Shown in pieces: positions 51,061-62,180 of a DNA stretch of 64,000 bases. Made by a program: the position numbers and the translations under genes. Source of the DNA: Epsilonproteobacteria bacterium tcs-49 (GTDB taxonomy: Bacteria; Campylobacterota; Campylobacteria; Campylobacterales; Sulfurovaceae); contig LLYS01000003.1 in the NCBI GenBank assembly GCA_002049495.1, forward strand, positions 124,001 through 188,000, in the 5' to 3' direction. The stretch's first letter is position 1, and every line of letters begins with the position of its first letter. Below the pieces are notes generated by a model. The model had not been told where the DNA came from and searched no databases. It saw only the letters and a program-made list of their open reading frames with translations.

Positions 51061-51531
51061 TTACTTGCGCAGTTTTACCCGCTGGGCATGGGTCATGGCG
51101 ATGGCGATCGCATCGGTAATATCCAAAGGTTTGATCTCCTTTTTGATCCCCAAAAGCCGTTTGACCATAAACGCCACCTGCTGCTTGTCCGCTTTGGCTT
51201 TGCCCGTAAGCGCCTTTTTGACCTGCAGGGGCGTATACTCGGCGAAATTGCCAAACTCCTGCAGCACCTTCAAACTCAGCGCGCCGCGAAACTGGGCGAG
51301 CTTGAGCACCGTTTTGGGGTTATGGGCAAAAAAGATATCCTCTATGGCCACTTCGTCGATGGTTTGGTTTTTGATGATCAGATCGAACCCTTCGATCAGT
51401 TCGGGCAGTTGGTACTGCAGTTCATTTTGTTTTATCTTTATAAGCCCCGCTTCCACAAGCTGCATCTTGGAATTTTCAAAATTCAAGATCGCATAGCCGC
51501 AATTTCTGCTTCCGGGGTCGATTCCGAGAAT
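51061..51531 (-). CDS. ruvC: Crossover junction endodeoxyribonuclease RuvC
   Basis: [45 protein letters not shown]. Confidence 0.93.
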   Translation of the reverse strand: MLGIDPGSRNCGYAILNFENSKMQLVEAGLIKIKQNELQYQLPELIEGFDLIIKNQTIDEVAIEDIFFAHNPKTVLKLAQFRGALSLKVLQEFGNFAEYTPLQVKKALTGKAKADKQQVAFMVKRLLGIKKEIKPLDITDAIAIAMTHAQRVKLRK

Positions 51532-51599
51532 GTTCATAAATCCGTACGCCTTTAAATACATTTTTTTTATTAAAAATAGCTAAAATCCAACGGGATTTT

Positions 51600-51842
51600 C
51601 AGGGAAAATCTTCCCACAATCTTAAATCAAATTAAGGACAAATTCTCCAACTCCCGTAAATAGGGTTTTTCACACCGATTCACATGATGTGAAAAACTTT
51701 TTTCACCTATGATACTTGTATTTTATCCAACTTTTGATAAAATACGAACATCCCTATTTTAGGGCTTTTCTAAAAATTTTCCGAAATTTCAAGAAAAATT
51801 TATTTTTTTTTGATACAAAGTTTTTCACAAGGTTATTCACAT
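51600..51842. other. oriC-like region upstream of dnaA (putative DnaA-box cluster and AT-rich segment)
   Basis: Six TTCAC/GTGAA cores between 51669 and 51840, including TTCACATGATGTGAA and TTATTCACA, flanking an AT-rich stretch; ruvC-dnaA intergenic location. Confidence 0.7.
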
Positions 51843-53153
51843 ATGAATATTGGCGCCCAAATCCTCAAAGAACTCAAAAACGAGATCAGTTCGGTGGAGT
51901 ATTCCCGCTATATAAAACAGTTAAGCTATAGCCTGGAAGATTCCAGAAGCGACGAAGCGGTGTTTTTTGCTCCCAATAAGCTCATCGCCAACTGGATTAA
52001 GACCAAATACGCCGATAAAATTTCCCACCTTTTTGAGATCCACTCGGGAGTCAAAACCAAAGTGGTGATCAAACTGGGCAAAAAGGGCAAAGCCAAAGCC
52101 AGACCGAAACAGACGGAAAAGTCCCAAAAATCGAAAGCCAAATTCCTCAACCCCTCTCTGACTTTCGATAGTTTCATCGTGGGTGATTCCAACCAGTTTG
52201 CCTATACCTCCGCGCTAAGCGTGGCAAACAATCCGGGGACGACCTATAATCCCCTCTATATATACGGGGGCGTGGGACTGGGCAAAACCCACCTGCTCCA
52301 AGCCATCGGCAACCTCAACAAACAGAAAAACATGTCCATTCTCTATACGACGCTGGAGCAGTTTCTCAACGATTACCTGCGCCACATCGGCAACAAAACC
52401 ATGGACCGCTTCAGAGAAAAGTTTAGAAAGTGCGATATCCTGCTCATCGACGATATCCAGTTTCTGAGCAACAAGGAAAAACTGCAAGAGGAGCTGTTTC
52501 ATACCTTTAACGAACTGCACAACAGCGGTAAACAGATCGTCATCACCTCCGATAAATCCCCCAACAAGATCGCAGGTATAGAGGAGCGGCTCAAAAGCCG
52601 GTTTGAGTGGGGACTGATCACCGATATCCAACCTCCGGAGCTGGAAACAAAGATCGCCATTATCAAGAAAAAGTGCGAACTCGACGGGGTGCGCCTGGAT
52701 AACGATATCATCAACTACATCGCCACGAAGATGGGAGACAACATCCGCGAAATCGAGGGAACGATCCTTAAGCTCAACGCCTACAGCTCCATGATGAATA
52801 AAGATATCGACCTGGATTTCGTTAAAGATATCATCAAAGACCAGATCAACGAGCAAAAGGAAAATATCAGCATCGACGACGTGGTCAAGATGGTTTCAAG
52901 CGAACTCAACATCAAACCCAGCGAAATCAGATCCAAAAGTCGCTCTAAAAATATCGCAAACGCCCGCCGTATCGTTATCTACATCGCAAGAAACCTGACG
53001 CCCAACTCCACGCCCAAACTGGCGCAGTATTTCGGCATGAAAGACCACTCGGCGATCAGTAAAAATATCAAAAAGACCATGAGCCTGATCGAACAGGATG
53101 AAACCTTTCGACTCAAAATCAAAGAGTTGGAGCATAAAATCAAGGCCAATTAA
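51843..53153 (+). CDS. dnaA: Chromosomal replication initiator protein DnaA
   Basis: NPLYIYGGVGLGKTHLLQAIGN; LLIDDIQFLSNKE; ARRIVIYIARNLTPNSTPKLAQYFGMKDHSAISKNI. Confidence 0.97.
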   Translation: MNIGAQILKELKNEISSVEYSRYIKQLSYSLEDSRSDEAVFFAPNKLIANWIKTKYADKISHLFEIHSGVKTKVVIKLGKKGKAKARPKQTEKSQKSKAKFLNPSLTFDSFIVGDSNQFAYTSALSVANNPGTTYNPLYIYGGVGLGKTHLLQAIGNLNKQKNMSILYTTLEQFLNDYLRHIGNKTMDRFREKFRKCDILLIDDIQFLSNKEKLQEELFHTFNELHNSGKQIVITSDKSPNKIAGIEERLKSRFEWGLITDIQPPELETKIAIIKKKCELDGVRLDNDIINYIATKMGDNIREIEGTILKLNAYSSMMNKDIDLDFVKDIIKDQINEQKENISIDDVVKMVSSELNIKPSEIRSKSRSKNIANARRIVIYIARNLTPNSTPKLAQYFGMKDHSAISKNIKKTMSLIEQDETFRLKIKELEHKIKAN

Positions 53154-53333
53154 GACAGCTAACGTAGAATGCAGTAAAAAATGTTATAATTTCGCAAGTG
53201 AATAGATGTGATATAAATCGTGATATACAATTCCAAACTTCATCCCCGTTTTATGATGTTTGGAGGGGTTATTCACTTTTTCACGCAGCTTACTATGAGT
53301 ACTAAATATTAAAAAGAATAAAAGGGAATTGAC
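53154..53333. other. dnaA-dnaN intergenic region with additional DnaA-box-like cores
   Basis: GTGAA at 53198, TTATTCACT around 53270, TTTTTCAC ending at 53284. Confidence 0.4.
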
Positions 53334-54401
53334 ATGAACTTCAAAATCCAGAAGCAGATCTTTGAGTCGGTACTTACCAATATTCAGCCTTTTCTAGAAA
53401 AAAAAGATCAAACCCAGATCACTTCACATATCAAGATAACCTCCAAAAACAACCACCTCTTTTTAGAAGCCACCGACAACGAGATCGGTTTAAGCATCCA
53501 AAACGTCGGTTTGGAAGTAGGGGATGATTTTACCTTCACCGTCAACGGTAAAAAAATTCTTGATATCGTCCGCATTTTAAAAGAGGGCTTTGTGGATGTG
53601 GATTTTGAAAACGATCAAGTCATCATCTCCCAAGAAAGTTCCCGGTTCAAACTTCCCACCTTTGAAGCCGATTCCTTTCCCCCCTTTCCCCAGATCGAAG
53701 ACAAAGCCAGCATTAGTCTGGATTCGTCGAAACTGATTGAAGGGTTTAAAAAGATCACCCCCGCAATCGATACCAACAATCCCAAATTTGAACTCAACGG
53801 AGCTTTGGTAGATATCAAAGCCGATAAAACCTCTATCGTAGGAACCGACACCAGACGTTTGGCGATCAAAACCATCGAAGGGGCCAACGATCAGGAACTT
53901 TCCATCATCGTACTGAAAAAAGCGATTATGGAGATCCAGAAACTTTTCCTGGATGAGATCGAAATGTTTTACGATGAAAACAATCTGATCATCAAATCCA
54001 ACAATTACTACTTCTTTACCCGTTTGGTCAACGGAAAATATCCCGATTACGAGCGTATCATTCCCAAAAGCGCGAAACATGAGTTGACGCTGGATAAAAA
54101 GGAGATGGTCGATGCGATCAAGATGATCACGACAATTTCCCAAGAGATCAAACTCACCATCGCTTCGGGGACGATCCTTTTTGAAAGTCTGGCCGAAGAT
54201 AATATCGAAGCGAAAACTTCCATCAATATCGACGGAGGATTGGATCAGGAGTTTACCATGGCGGTAAACAGCAGATATATCCTGGATTTTCTCAACCAGT
54301 CGGGAAGCGAAACTTTTACATTGCAGCTTAACGAACCCAGTCTTCCCTTCGTCTTGAAAAACGAAGACTTCATTACGGTCGTTATGCCGATCGTTTTATA
54401 A
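53334..54401 (+). CDS. dnaN: DNA polymerase III beta subunit (sliding clamp)
   Basis: Position after dna[36 protein letters not shown]-terminus. Confidence 0.96.
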   Translation: MNFKIQKQIFESVLTNIQPFLEKKDQTQITSHIKITSKNNHLFLEATDNEIGLSIQNVGLEVGDDFTFTVNGKKILDIVRILKEGFVDVDFENDQVIISQESSRFKLPTFEADSFPPFPQIEDKASISLDSSKLIEGFKKITPAIDTNNPKFELNGALVDIKADKTSIVGTDTRRLAIKTIEGANDQELSIIVLKKAIMEIQKLFLDEIEMFYDENNLIIKSNNYYFFTRLVNGKYPDYERIIPKSAKHELTLDKKEMVDAIKMITTISQEIKLTIASGTILFESLAEDNIEAKTSINIDGGLDQEFTMAVNSRYILDFLNQSGSETFTLQLNEPSLPFVLKNEDFITVVMPIVL

Positions 54402-54432
54402 AATACTTTTCAAACACAAGGTAAAACATACA

Positions 54433-56061
54433 ATGACAGAAACTAAATATATCTTTGTAACAGGCGGCGTACTGAGCTCTTTGGGAAAAGGGATCACCGC
54501 CGCAAGTATCGGAACGCTTTTGAAACACAAAGGCCTTCGCGTCAGTGTTCTTAAACTCGATCCCTACATCAACGTCGACCCCGGAACCATGAGTCCCCTT
54601 GAACACGGGGAAGTGTTCGTCACCAAAGACGGCGCCGAAACCGATCTGGATCTGGGACACTATGAGCGCTTCTTGGATACGAACTTGACAAAGAACAACA
54701 ACTTCACCACCGGACAAATCTATAAAACGGTGATCGAAAACGAGCGGGAGGGAAAATATCTGGGCAAAACGATCCAGGTCGTTCCCCATATCGTCGATGA
54801 GATAAAAGAGCGCATCATCAAAGCGGGGGAAAACAAAGATATCCTTATCGTGGAACTGGGCGGAACCATCGGCGATATCGAAGGCTTGCCCTTTGTGGAA
54901 TCGATCCGCCAAATGAAGCATGAGTATGGTCTTAATCGCGTGATGAACCTGCACGTTACGTTGCTACCCTATATCAAAACCGCCGGGGAGCTCAAAACAA
55001 AACCGACCCAGCACAGCGTACAGGAGTTGCGCCGTATCGGTATCTCTCCGCAGATGATCATCCTGCGAAGCGAATATCCCATCCCCAGCGATATCAAACG
55101 CAAAATCGCCATCAGCTGCGACGTCAACGAAGACAGCGTTATCGCCGCGCTGGATGCGCCGACTATTTACGAAGTGCCTTTGAATATGCACGCCCAGGAC
55201 GTACTTAAACCCATTTGCCGTCAGTTGGAGCTTGAGGACGACGAACCCAAGATGCAAAAATGGGTGGAACTGGTCGATCGGATCAAAACCCCCACCCACA
55301 ATACCACGATCGCTTTCGTGGGCAAATATCTCGATCTCAAAGAGTCGTATAAATCCCTCACAGAAGCGTTGATCCACGCCGGGGCCAATATCGATTCCAA
55401 GGTGACGATCAAGTGGGTTGATAGTGAAAAGGTCGAGGATGAAGGGGCGCAGAAATATTTAGAAAACGTCGACGGTATTTTGGTCGCGGGCGGCTTCGGC
55501 TCCAGAGGGGTCGAGGGCAAGATCGCTTCGATCAAATACGCCAGGGAAAACAAGGTACCCTTTTTGGGAATTTGCCTGGGGATGCAGCTGGCGATGATCG
55601 AGTTTGCCAGAAACGTTATCGGGATCGAAGACGCCAACTCCGTAGAGTTTGATACCGGGTGTAAAAATCCCATCGTTTATCTGATCGATCAATTTATTTC
55701 CCACGACGGACGCGTAGAGATACGAACGCACAAAAGTCCACTGGGCGGAACACTGCGTTTGGGCGAGTACCCCTGCAATATCAAAGAGGATACGAAACTG
55801 TTTGAAAGCTACGGGGAAAAGGTGATCTATGAGCGCCACCGGCACAGATATGAAGCCAACCCCAAGTATAAAGAGCAGCTTGAAAGCGGCGGTATGATCG
55901 TCAGCGGCGAAAGCGACGGCTTGATCGAAGCGGTGGAGATCGCCGATCACCCCTGGTTTTTGGGCGTGCAGTTTCACCCCGAATTCACTTCAAAACTGCA
56001 AAATCCCAACCCCTCCATACTCTCCTTTGTAAAAGCGGCGTGTGCGGCTGACGAAGAGTAA
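54433..56061 (+). CDS. pyrG: CTP synthase
   Basis: [77 protein letters not shown]. Confidence 0.97.
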   Translation: MTETKYIFVTGGVLSSLGKGITAASIGTLLKHKGLRVSVLKLDPYINVDPGTMSPLEHGEVFVTKDGAETDLDLGHYERFLDTNLTKNNNFTTGQIYKTVIENEREGKYLGKTIQVVPHIVDEIKERIIKAGENKDILIVELGGTIGDIEGLPFVESIRQMKHEYGLNRVMNLHVTLLPYIKTAGELKTKPTQHSVQELRRIGISPQMIILRSEYPIPSDIKRKIAISCDVNEDSVIAALDAPTIYEVPLNMHAQDVLKPICRQLELEDDEPKMQKWVELVDRIKTPTHNTTIAFVGKYLDLKESYKSLTEALIHAGANIDSKVTIKWVDSEKVEDEGAQKYLENVDGILVAGGFGSRGVEGKIASIKYARENKVPFLGICLGMQLAMIEFARNVIGIEDANSVEFDTGCKNPIVYLIDQFISHDGRVEIRTHKSPLGGTLRLGEYPCNIKEDTKLFESYGEKVIYERHRHRYEANPKYKEQLESGGMIVSGESDGLIEAVEIADHPWFLGVQFHPEFTSKLQNPNPSILSFVKAACAADEE

Positions 56062-57598
56062 AATAGAGCAGCTGCTCCAAGCCCGCTTTGACGGCGGGTT
56101 TTTGACGCTGCGCGACCTCCCCGAACCCCAAACCCTCAAAGATCTGGACAAAGCGGCGGCAAAGATAGCTGCCTGCGTGCGGGAAAAAAGAAAAATCGCC
56201 CTGGTGGGGGATTACGACGTGGACGGTGTCGTCTCTACCGCACTGATGCGGGAGTTTTTCGAATATATCGATTATCCCGTCCAGATTATCATCCCCAACC
56301 GTTTCACCGACGGGTACGGTTTGAGCGAAAAGATTATCGACCGTATCGACGCGGATCTCGTCATCACCGTCGATAACGGCATCTCCGCGCAAAAAGCCGC
56401 GCAAAAATGCAAAGAGCGGGGTATGGAGCTGATCATTACCGATCACCACAGCGTCCCCGAAACCCTGCCCGAAGCCTACGCCATCGTCAATCCCAAGCAG
56501 GAGTGCTGCGATTTTAGTTTCAGCGAAATCTGCGGGGCGCAGGTGGCGTGGTATCTCATAGCGCACTTGAAAAAGGTGATGGGTTTGAAGCTGGATATGA
56601 AAAATCTGCTTGATCTGCTTTGTATCGCCGTTATCGCCGACGTTATGCCCCTGACGCATATCAACCGTACCTTCGTCAAAGCGGGATTGCAAATGCTCGC
56701 CCGCTCCAAACGCCCCTGCGTACTGGCGTTGAAAAACGCCATGGGCAAGGAGGAGTTCGGCAGTGAAGACGTGGGGTTTTATATTGCGCCGCGCCTCAAC
56801 AGCGCCGGCCGCATGGAGGATGCGAAAGAGGCGCTGGAGTTTTTGTGTGCAAAACAGCTTGATACGGCAACGCACTATCTGGAGCGCTTGGAGAGTTTGA
56901 ACGCCCTGCGCAAGGATACCGAAGAACATATCACCGCCCAAGCGATAAAGCAGGTGCGATCCGACGCCGGCGTGATCGTCGTCTCCGGAGAGGATTGGCA
57001 CGAGGGGGTCGTGGGGATCGTCGCCAGCCGTCTGAGCGAACGGTTTAAAAAACCCGCCATCGTACTGGGGTATAACGGGGAGTATTATAAAGGCAGCGGC
57101 AGAAGCTACGGCGATACCGATCTGTTTTCTTTGATCAAAAGCAGGGAAGATCTGCTTAAAGGTTTCGGCGGCCACAGGGCAGCGGCGGGATTGAGTTTGG
57201 AAAGCAGTAAGCTCGAAGCGTTCACAAAAGCGATGGCGGCGCAAACCTACCCCGATCCCTCCGTGGAGAGTTTCTGTCTGGGCCGCTTGGATTTTGAACA
57301 TATCGATTGGGAGCTGCTGGAGATTTTGCAGCGCTTTGAACCCTACGGCGAGAAAAACCCCAAACCCACTTTTATCAGTGAGGATATCCACGTGGCGGAG
57401 GCAAGACGGGTAGGGCAGATGAAAGAGCATGTGATACTGACGCTGCAAAGCGGGTATTATACCTTTAAAGGAATCTACTTCAAATGTGAAAGAGAGATAA
57501 AAAAGGGAGACCGGATCACGATGGAGTACAGCCTGGAAAAAAACAGTTTCCAAAACCGGATCAATATACAATTGCAGCTAAAGAATATAGTAAGTTAA
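56042..57598 (+). CDS. recJ: Single-stranded-DNA-specific exonuclease RecJ
   Basis: [43 protein letters not shown]1 motif. Confidence 0.93.
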   Translation: MRLTKSKIEQLLQARFDGGFLTLRDLPEPQTLKDLDKAAAKIAACVREKRKIALVGDYDVDGVVSTALMREFFEYIDYPVQIIIPNRFTDGYGLSEKIIDRIDADLVITVDNGISAQKAAQKCKERGMELIITDHHSVPETLPEAYAIVNPKQECCDFSFSEICGAQVAWYLIAHLKKVMGLKLDMKNLLDLLCIAVIADVMPLTHINRTFVKAGLQMLARSKRPCVLALKNAMGKEEFGSEDVGFYIAPRLNSAGRMEDAKEALEFLCAKQLDTATHYLERLESLNALRKDTEEHITAQAIKQVRSDAGVIVVSGEDWHEGVVGIVASRLSERFKKPAIVLGYNGEYYKGSGRSYGDTDLFSLIKSREDLLKGFGGHRAAAGLSLESSKLEAFTKAMAAQTYPDPSVESFCLGRLDFEHIDWELLEILQRFEPYGEKNPKPTFISEDIHVAEARRVGQMKEHVILTLQSGYYTFKGIYFKCEREIKKGDRITMEYSLEKNSFQNRINIQLQLKNIVS

Positions 57599-57715
57599 GT
57601 TTCATTTATAATTAAAATAGCCCCGTAAAATAGTTCTTTGAGCAGAGTGTTTCATGTTTAAAAATTCGCAAATTTTTCACTGAAAATGGGAAAAGATTAA
57701 GTTTCATTTATAATT
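57595..57715 (+). repeat. 19-bp exact direct repeat (102-bp period) upstream of the SQR gene
   Basis: TTAAGTTTCATTTATAATT at 57595-57613 and 57697-57715, each containing TATAAT. Confidence 0.8.
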
Positions 57716-57758
57716 TAAATGGATAAAATTTAGAAACTTGTTATCAAAATTAGGAGAG

Positions 57759-59228
57759 AGCATGGAAAAAAAGTTTATCAAAGATAATCAGGAAATGATT
57801 GCCGAATACCTTAAGAGTGAAGGTATTTCCAGAAGAGACGCAATGAAGATGATGGGTATCGGTGCAGGTGCAGCGATGCTTGGCGGAACACAAGCGCAAG
57901 CTGCTACAGCTGCCAACGCTAGCGATGCTAAAGGCAAGATCGTTATCGTAGGTGGTGGTCTAGCCGGTGTGGCGACTGCCGCAAAACTTACCAATGAGTT
58001 GAGTAATCCCGATATCACTATTATCGAGCCAAACCCCAAATCCGTATCTTACCAACCGGGACAAACACTGATCGCAGGCGGTGTTTATGAGCCGGGTGAC
58101 GTTAAATACGAAACGAAAGATTTTATCCCAAGCGGTGTAAAATGGGTAAAAGACAAAGCGATGGATATCGACGGGGACGCGAACAAGGTTATTACCGAGA
58201 AAAACGGTGAAATCAAATACGATTACCTTGTTGTAGCAGCGGGTATCACGCTTGATTTCGAAAGAATCGAAGGTCTTACCGGTCAAGATACCACTTGGGG
58301 AAGCGGAAAAGAGATCGAAAAAACCGTTAGCGGAACAAACGGCGTTAACTCTATCTACTTCGACCAGGGTGCGGTCAATACATGGAAAGCGATGCAAAAG
58401 CTTGTTGACGACGCGAAAAGCGGCAAGCAGGTAAAAGGTGTATTTACACACCCCAACACGCCGATCAAGTGTGGCGGTGCGCCTAAAAAGATCATGTATC
58501 TTACCGAAGCAAGATTGAAAGAAGCGGGAGCAAAAGCAAGAGGCAATGCCGAGCTTACTTTCTACCCCAACGGCGGCGCGATGTTCGGTGTAAAAGAGTA
58601 CCACGACGCGATCGTTGATCAATTTAAAGCAAGAGATATGAAGTGGAACTACAACCACAACCTTATCGCCGTAGATACACAGAAAAAAGTGGCGACGTTT
58701 GACAACTGGTCCATGGAAAAAGTATATGACGATATGCTTGAGATGGAAGTTGAGAAAAAAGTTTCCAAAAAAGTTGAAGTGCCTTTCGATTTCTTGCACG
58801 TAACACCGCCTATGAAAGCTGCGAACGAGATCGCAAACTCTTCAGTCGGTAGTGGTGCAGGTTGGGTTCCCGTAGATAAAGAAACCTTGCAGCACAAAAA
58901 ATATGACAACGTATTCTCTCTAGGGGATATCGCTGCGGTACCTATGGGTAAAACGGGCGGTTCTGCTAGAAAACAGTATGTTGTTCTTGTAGAGAACCTT
59001 ATCGCGCACATGGAAGGCAGAGAGCTTACCGCAAAATACGGAGGTTATACCGTTTGTCCATTGATCACGGGTCTTGGAACGGTAATGCTAGCTGAGTTTG
59101 ACTGGTCTAAAAAGCCGACACCTTCTTTCCCACTCGACCCAACGGAAGAGAGATGGATCTGGTGGCTGCTTAAAGTGTATATGCTTAAGCCTATGACACA
59201 GTACGGAATGTTGTCAGGCAAAGCGTAA
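57759..59228 (+). CDS. Sulfide:quinone oxidoreductase-like flavoprotein with Tat-like signal
   Basis: ISRRDAMKMMGIGAGAAMLGG signal; GKIVIVGGGLAGVATAAKL; HPNTPIKCGGAPKKIMYL; start taken as MEKKFIKDNQ. Confidence 0.85.
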   Translation, partial: SMEKKFIKDNQEMIAEYLKSEGISRRDAMKMMGIGAGAAMLGGTQAQAATAANASDAKGKIVIVGGGLAGVATAAKLTNELSNPDITIIEPNPKSVSYQPGQTLIAGGVYEPGDVKYETKDFIPSGVKWVKDKAMDIDGDANKVITEKNGEIKYDYLVVAAGITLDFERIEGLTGQDTTWGSGKEIEKTVSGTNGVNSIYFDQGAVNTWKAMQKLVDDAKSGKQVKGVFTHPNTPIKCGGAPKKIMYLTEARLKEAGAKARGNAELTFYPNGGAMFGVKEYHDAIVDQFKARDMKWNYNHNLIAVDTQKKVATFDNWSMEKVYDDMLEMEVEKKVSKKVEVPFDFLHVTPPMKAANEIANSSVGSGAGWVPVDKETLQHKKYDNVFSLGDIAAVPMGKTGGSARKQYVVLVENLIAHMEGRELTAKYGGYTVCPLITGLGTVMLAEFDWSKKPTPSFPLDPTEERWIWWLLKVYMLKPMTQYGMLSGKA

Positions 59229-59250
59229 GCCGGACTTTACAACCCTCTAT

Positions 59251-59278
59251 CCGAAAGACTTTTTTAAGTCTTTCGGAC
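59251..59278 (+). terminator. Rho-independent-like terminator of the SQR gene
   Basis: TCCGAAAGACTT-TTTT-AAGTCTTTCGGA perfect 12-bp stem, followed by ccctcgttttta. Confidence 0.7.
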
Positions 59279-59387
59279 CCTCGTTTTTACCCCCTCAAAA
59301 CTCTTTCATAAATTGCTACGGATTTACTATTAACTTATCAAAACAATGGTATAATCTATCCTTACTTAATATTATATGGAGGGATAG

Positions 59388-60407
59388 ATGGTACGAAAAG
59401 AGATATACAATCCCGATTCCAACGAAGATGTAAACCAAAGACAAATTTTTGGCGGTAATCCCACCGGAATCTTTGAACTCAACAACATTAAATACCAATG
59501 GGCGTATAACCTGTGGGAAGTGATGCTAAACAACACATGGTTTCCCAAAGAGGTGGATATGAGCCCCGATGCCAGAGATTACAGAAATCTCACCGACGCG
59601 GAAAAACTGGCGTACGACAAAGCGTTGTCGCAGTTGATCTTTATGGACAGTTTGCAGACAAACAACCTGATCGATAACGTCAACCCCTTTATCACCGCTC
59701 CCGAGATCAATCTCGTACTTGTGCGTCAAGCCTTCGAAGAGGCGCTGCACTCGCAAAGTTACGCGGTGATGGTTGACAGTATCTCCACAAACAGTGAAGA
59801 GATCTACGATCTGTGGCGCCGGGATATGATGCTGAAAAACAAAAACGACTCCATCGCGAGAGTGTACCAGGAGTTGGCCAAGAACCCCACCGATGAGAAT
59901 ATCGTCAAAGCGATGTTTGCCAACCAGATCCTTGAAGGGATCTACTTTTACAGCGGCTTTACCTATATCTACACCCTTGCGCGAAGCGGAAAGATGCTCG
60001 GAAGCGCGCAGATGATCCGCTTTATCCAGCGCGATGAAGTGACGCACCTGATTTTGTTTCAAAATATGATCAAATCCACGAGAAGAGAGCACCCCGAAAT
60101 CTTTACCAAAGAGTTTATCGAGGATGTGTACCAAATGTTCCGCGATGCGGTTGATCTGGAAGTGGAGTGGGGCAAATATATCACCCAGGGGCAGATTTTG
60201 GGACTTACCGACGGGATTATCGAGCAGTATATCAAATACCTTGCCGACGATCGTCTTGTTGCGGTGGGGCTTGAGAAGCTTTATAACGTCGATCACCCCA
60301 TCAGCTGGGTGGACAGTTTCAGTAAGTTCAACGACCAAAAGACAAACTTTTTTGAGGGTAACGTGACAAACTACAGTAAAGGCAGTCTCAATTTTGACGA
60401 CTTTTAA
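59388..60407 (+). CDS. nrdB: Ribonucleoside-diphosphate reductase beta subunit
   Basis: Ferritin-like R2 motifs [41 protein letters not shown]. Confidence 0.95.
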   Translation: MVRKEIYNPDSNEDVNQRQIFGGNPTGIFELNNIKYQWAYNLWEVMLNNTWFPKEVDMSPDARDYRNLTDAEKLAYDKALSQLIFMDSLQTNNLIDNVNPFITAPEINLVLVRQAFEEALHSQSYAVMVDSISTNSEEIYDLWRRDMMLKNKNDSIARVYQELAKNPTDENIVKAMFANQILEGIYFYSGFTYIYTLARSGKMLGSAQMIRFIQRDEVTHLILFQNMIKSTRREHPEIFTKEFIEDVYQMFRDAVDLEVEWGKYITQGQILGLTDGIIEQYIKYLADDRLVAVGLEKLYNVDHPISWVDSFSKFNDQKTNFFEGNVTNYSKGSLNFDDF

Positions 60408-61113
60408 GGCATCGGCTTTACAGTTTGTCTCCACGGAGGATTTTCAAACCAACCTGGATACGCTTTGCGGCCTCGTAGAGCAAAGCCAAAGCGATCTGAT
60501 CGTCGCACCCGAAGTGTGTTTGACGAACTTTTCCTATGACCGGTTTGAACAATCGGCGGCATTTTCCCTGCAAAGCTATCCCGTTTTAAAACGGCTTTCA
60601 AAGGGGAAAACCCTTTGCTTGACGCACAACGTCAAAATAGAGGAGAGATTTTACAATAAAGCGGTGGTTTTTCACGACGGCAGCTTGATCCACTCCCAGG
60701 AAAAACATAAACTCTTTACCATCGGGGAAGAGATGCGACACTACACTCCGGGCAAAGCGGAGGATATCGCTGTTTTTGATGCCGGCGGTATCAAGATGGC
60801 GGTACTGGTCTGTTTTGAGCTGCGTTTTAAAGAGTTGTGGAAGCGGTGCGAGGGTGCCGATGTCGTTTTGATTCCGGCGATGTGGGGCAAACTTCGCAAA
60901 AGCCATTTGGAGATTCTCAGTCGCGCCCTTGCGGTGATGAATCAATGTTTTGTGGTAGTTGCCGATAGTGCCAATAGCGATATGGCGAAATCCAGTGCCG
61001 TAATCACACCCTTTGGAGAGGTTTTTGCCGATGATGAAGCCAAGATCGTCTCCAAAGTGTGCGATTTGAATGAAGTAAAAAAGATAAGAAGGTATTTGAA
61101 GGTTTATGAATAG
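60394..61113 (+). CDS. Carbon-nitrogen hydrolase (nitrilase superfamily)
   Basis: [13 protein letters not shown] (Glu), [11 protein letters not shown] (Lys), [10 protein letters not shown] (Cys). Confidence 0.88.
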   Translation: MTTFKASALQFVSTEDFQTNLDTLCGLVEQSQSDLIVAPEVCLTNFSYDRFEQSAAFSLQSYPVLKRLSKGKTLCLTHNVKIEERFYNKAVVFHDGSLIHSQEKHKLFTIGEEMRHYTPGKAEDIAVFDAGGIKMAVLVCFELRFKELWKRCEGADVVLIPAMWGKLRKSHLEILSRALAVMNQCFVVVADSANSDMAKSSAVITPFGEVFADDEAKIVSKVCDLNEVKKIRRYLKVYE

Positions 61114-61732
61114 TATCAAAGTGCACAGTATGGTCGAGGAGATCGACGCACGCTTCCCTTTGGACGATTATGTCAAGCAGGCTATTGAAAAGGTTGATAG
61201 AGAAGCGTTTGTCACGACCGGGTTCAAACATTTGGCGTACAGGCTTGATGCCCTGCCCATGGGCGGCAAACAGTGGATCAGTTCGCCGCTTACGGTGGCG
61301 AAGATGACGCAGCATCTGGAGCTGCAGGGGGTGGATAAAGTATTGGAGATCGGTTGCGGCAGCGGCTACCAGGCGGCGGTACTGAGCAAGATCGTACGCC
61401 GCGTTTTTACCATTGAACGGATCGATTCCCTGCTTAAGGAAGCTAAGGAGCGTTTCAATGCCCAGGGGATGACCAATATCTTTACCCGTCACGACGACGG
61501 ACAGCGGGGGTGGCAGAAATACGCTCCCTTTGAGCGCATCCTCTTTTCCGCCTCGGCGGATGCAATCCCCGAAGCGATCTTTGATCAGCTCGAAGAGGGG
61601 GGTATCCTCGTCGCTCCCATCACCGAAGGGGGGATGCAGATCATCACCCGGTTTTACAAAAAAAACGGGGAGATTACCAGCGAAGCGATTGAAAGCTGTG
61701 AATTTGTCGAGGTCAAAGATGGGATCAGTTAA
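61106..61732 (+). CDS. pcm: Protein-L-isoaspartate O-methyltransferase
   Basis: ISSPLTVAKMTQHLELQGVDKVLEIGCGSGYQAAVLS. Confidence 0.92.
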   Translation: MNSIKVHSMVEEIDARFPLDDYVKQAIEKVDREAFVTTGFKHLAYRLDALPMGGKQWISSPLTVAKMTQHLELQGVDKVLEIGCGSGYQAAVLSKIVRRVFTIERIDSLLKEAKERFNAQGMTNIFTRHDDGQRGWQKYAPFERILFSASADAIPEAIFDQLEEGGILVAPITEGGMQIITRFYKKNGEITSEAIESCEFVEVKDGIS

Positions 61733-62180
61733 AAGCATCCTGTTTGTCTGCCTGGGCAATATCTGCCGCTCCCCCCTCGCAGAAGGGATCGCAAAGGGGT
61801 ATGCCAAAAGCGCCGGGCTTGAACTGCGGATCGAATCGCGGGGGACGGGGCACTGGCACGTGGGAAAGCCCCCGTGTGAAAATTCGCAAAAAGTGGCAAG
61901 GATCAACGGCCTTGATATTTCAAGCCAGCGTGCACGACAACTCTGTCAAGGGGACTTTACGGAATTTGATATAATTGTGGGATTGGACCAAAGCAATGTT
62001 GACACCATGGAAGCGATGACGCAAAGGCCTATAGAGAAGCTGGGGGATTACGGTCACGGGGGGAGAGATGTCCCCGATCCCTATTTTTTCGAGGGCTTTG
62101 AAGGCTTTGACAAGGTGTACGCGATGATAGATGAATGCGTAAAGGAACTCTTTCATGCCAAAGTTAGTAAAACCCTCTGA
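61719..62180 (+). CDS. Low-molecular-weight protein tyrosine phosphatase
   Basis: ILFVCLGNICRSPLAEG CX5R loop; VPDPYF catalytic Asp. Confidence 0.92.
   Translation: MGSVKSILFVCLGNICRSPLAEGIAKGYAKSAGLELRIESRGTGHWHVGKPPCENSQKVARINGLDISSQRARQLCQGDFTEFDIIVGLDQSNVDTMEAMTQRPIEKLGDYGHGGRDVPDPYFFEGFEGFDKVYAMIDECVKELFHAKVSKTL

Noticed and set aside
55985-57571. 528-aa antisense ORF opposite recJ
   Set aside because: Shadow ORF caused by codon bias on the coding strand; the opposite strand encodes an unambiguous RecJ and the antisense product has no recognisable motifs.
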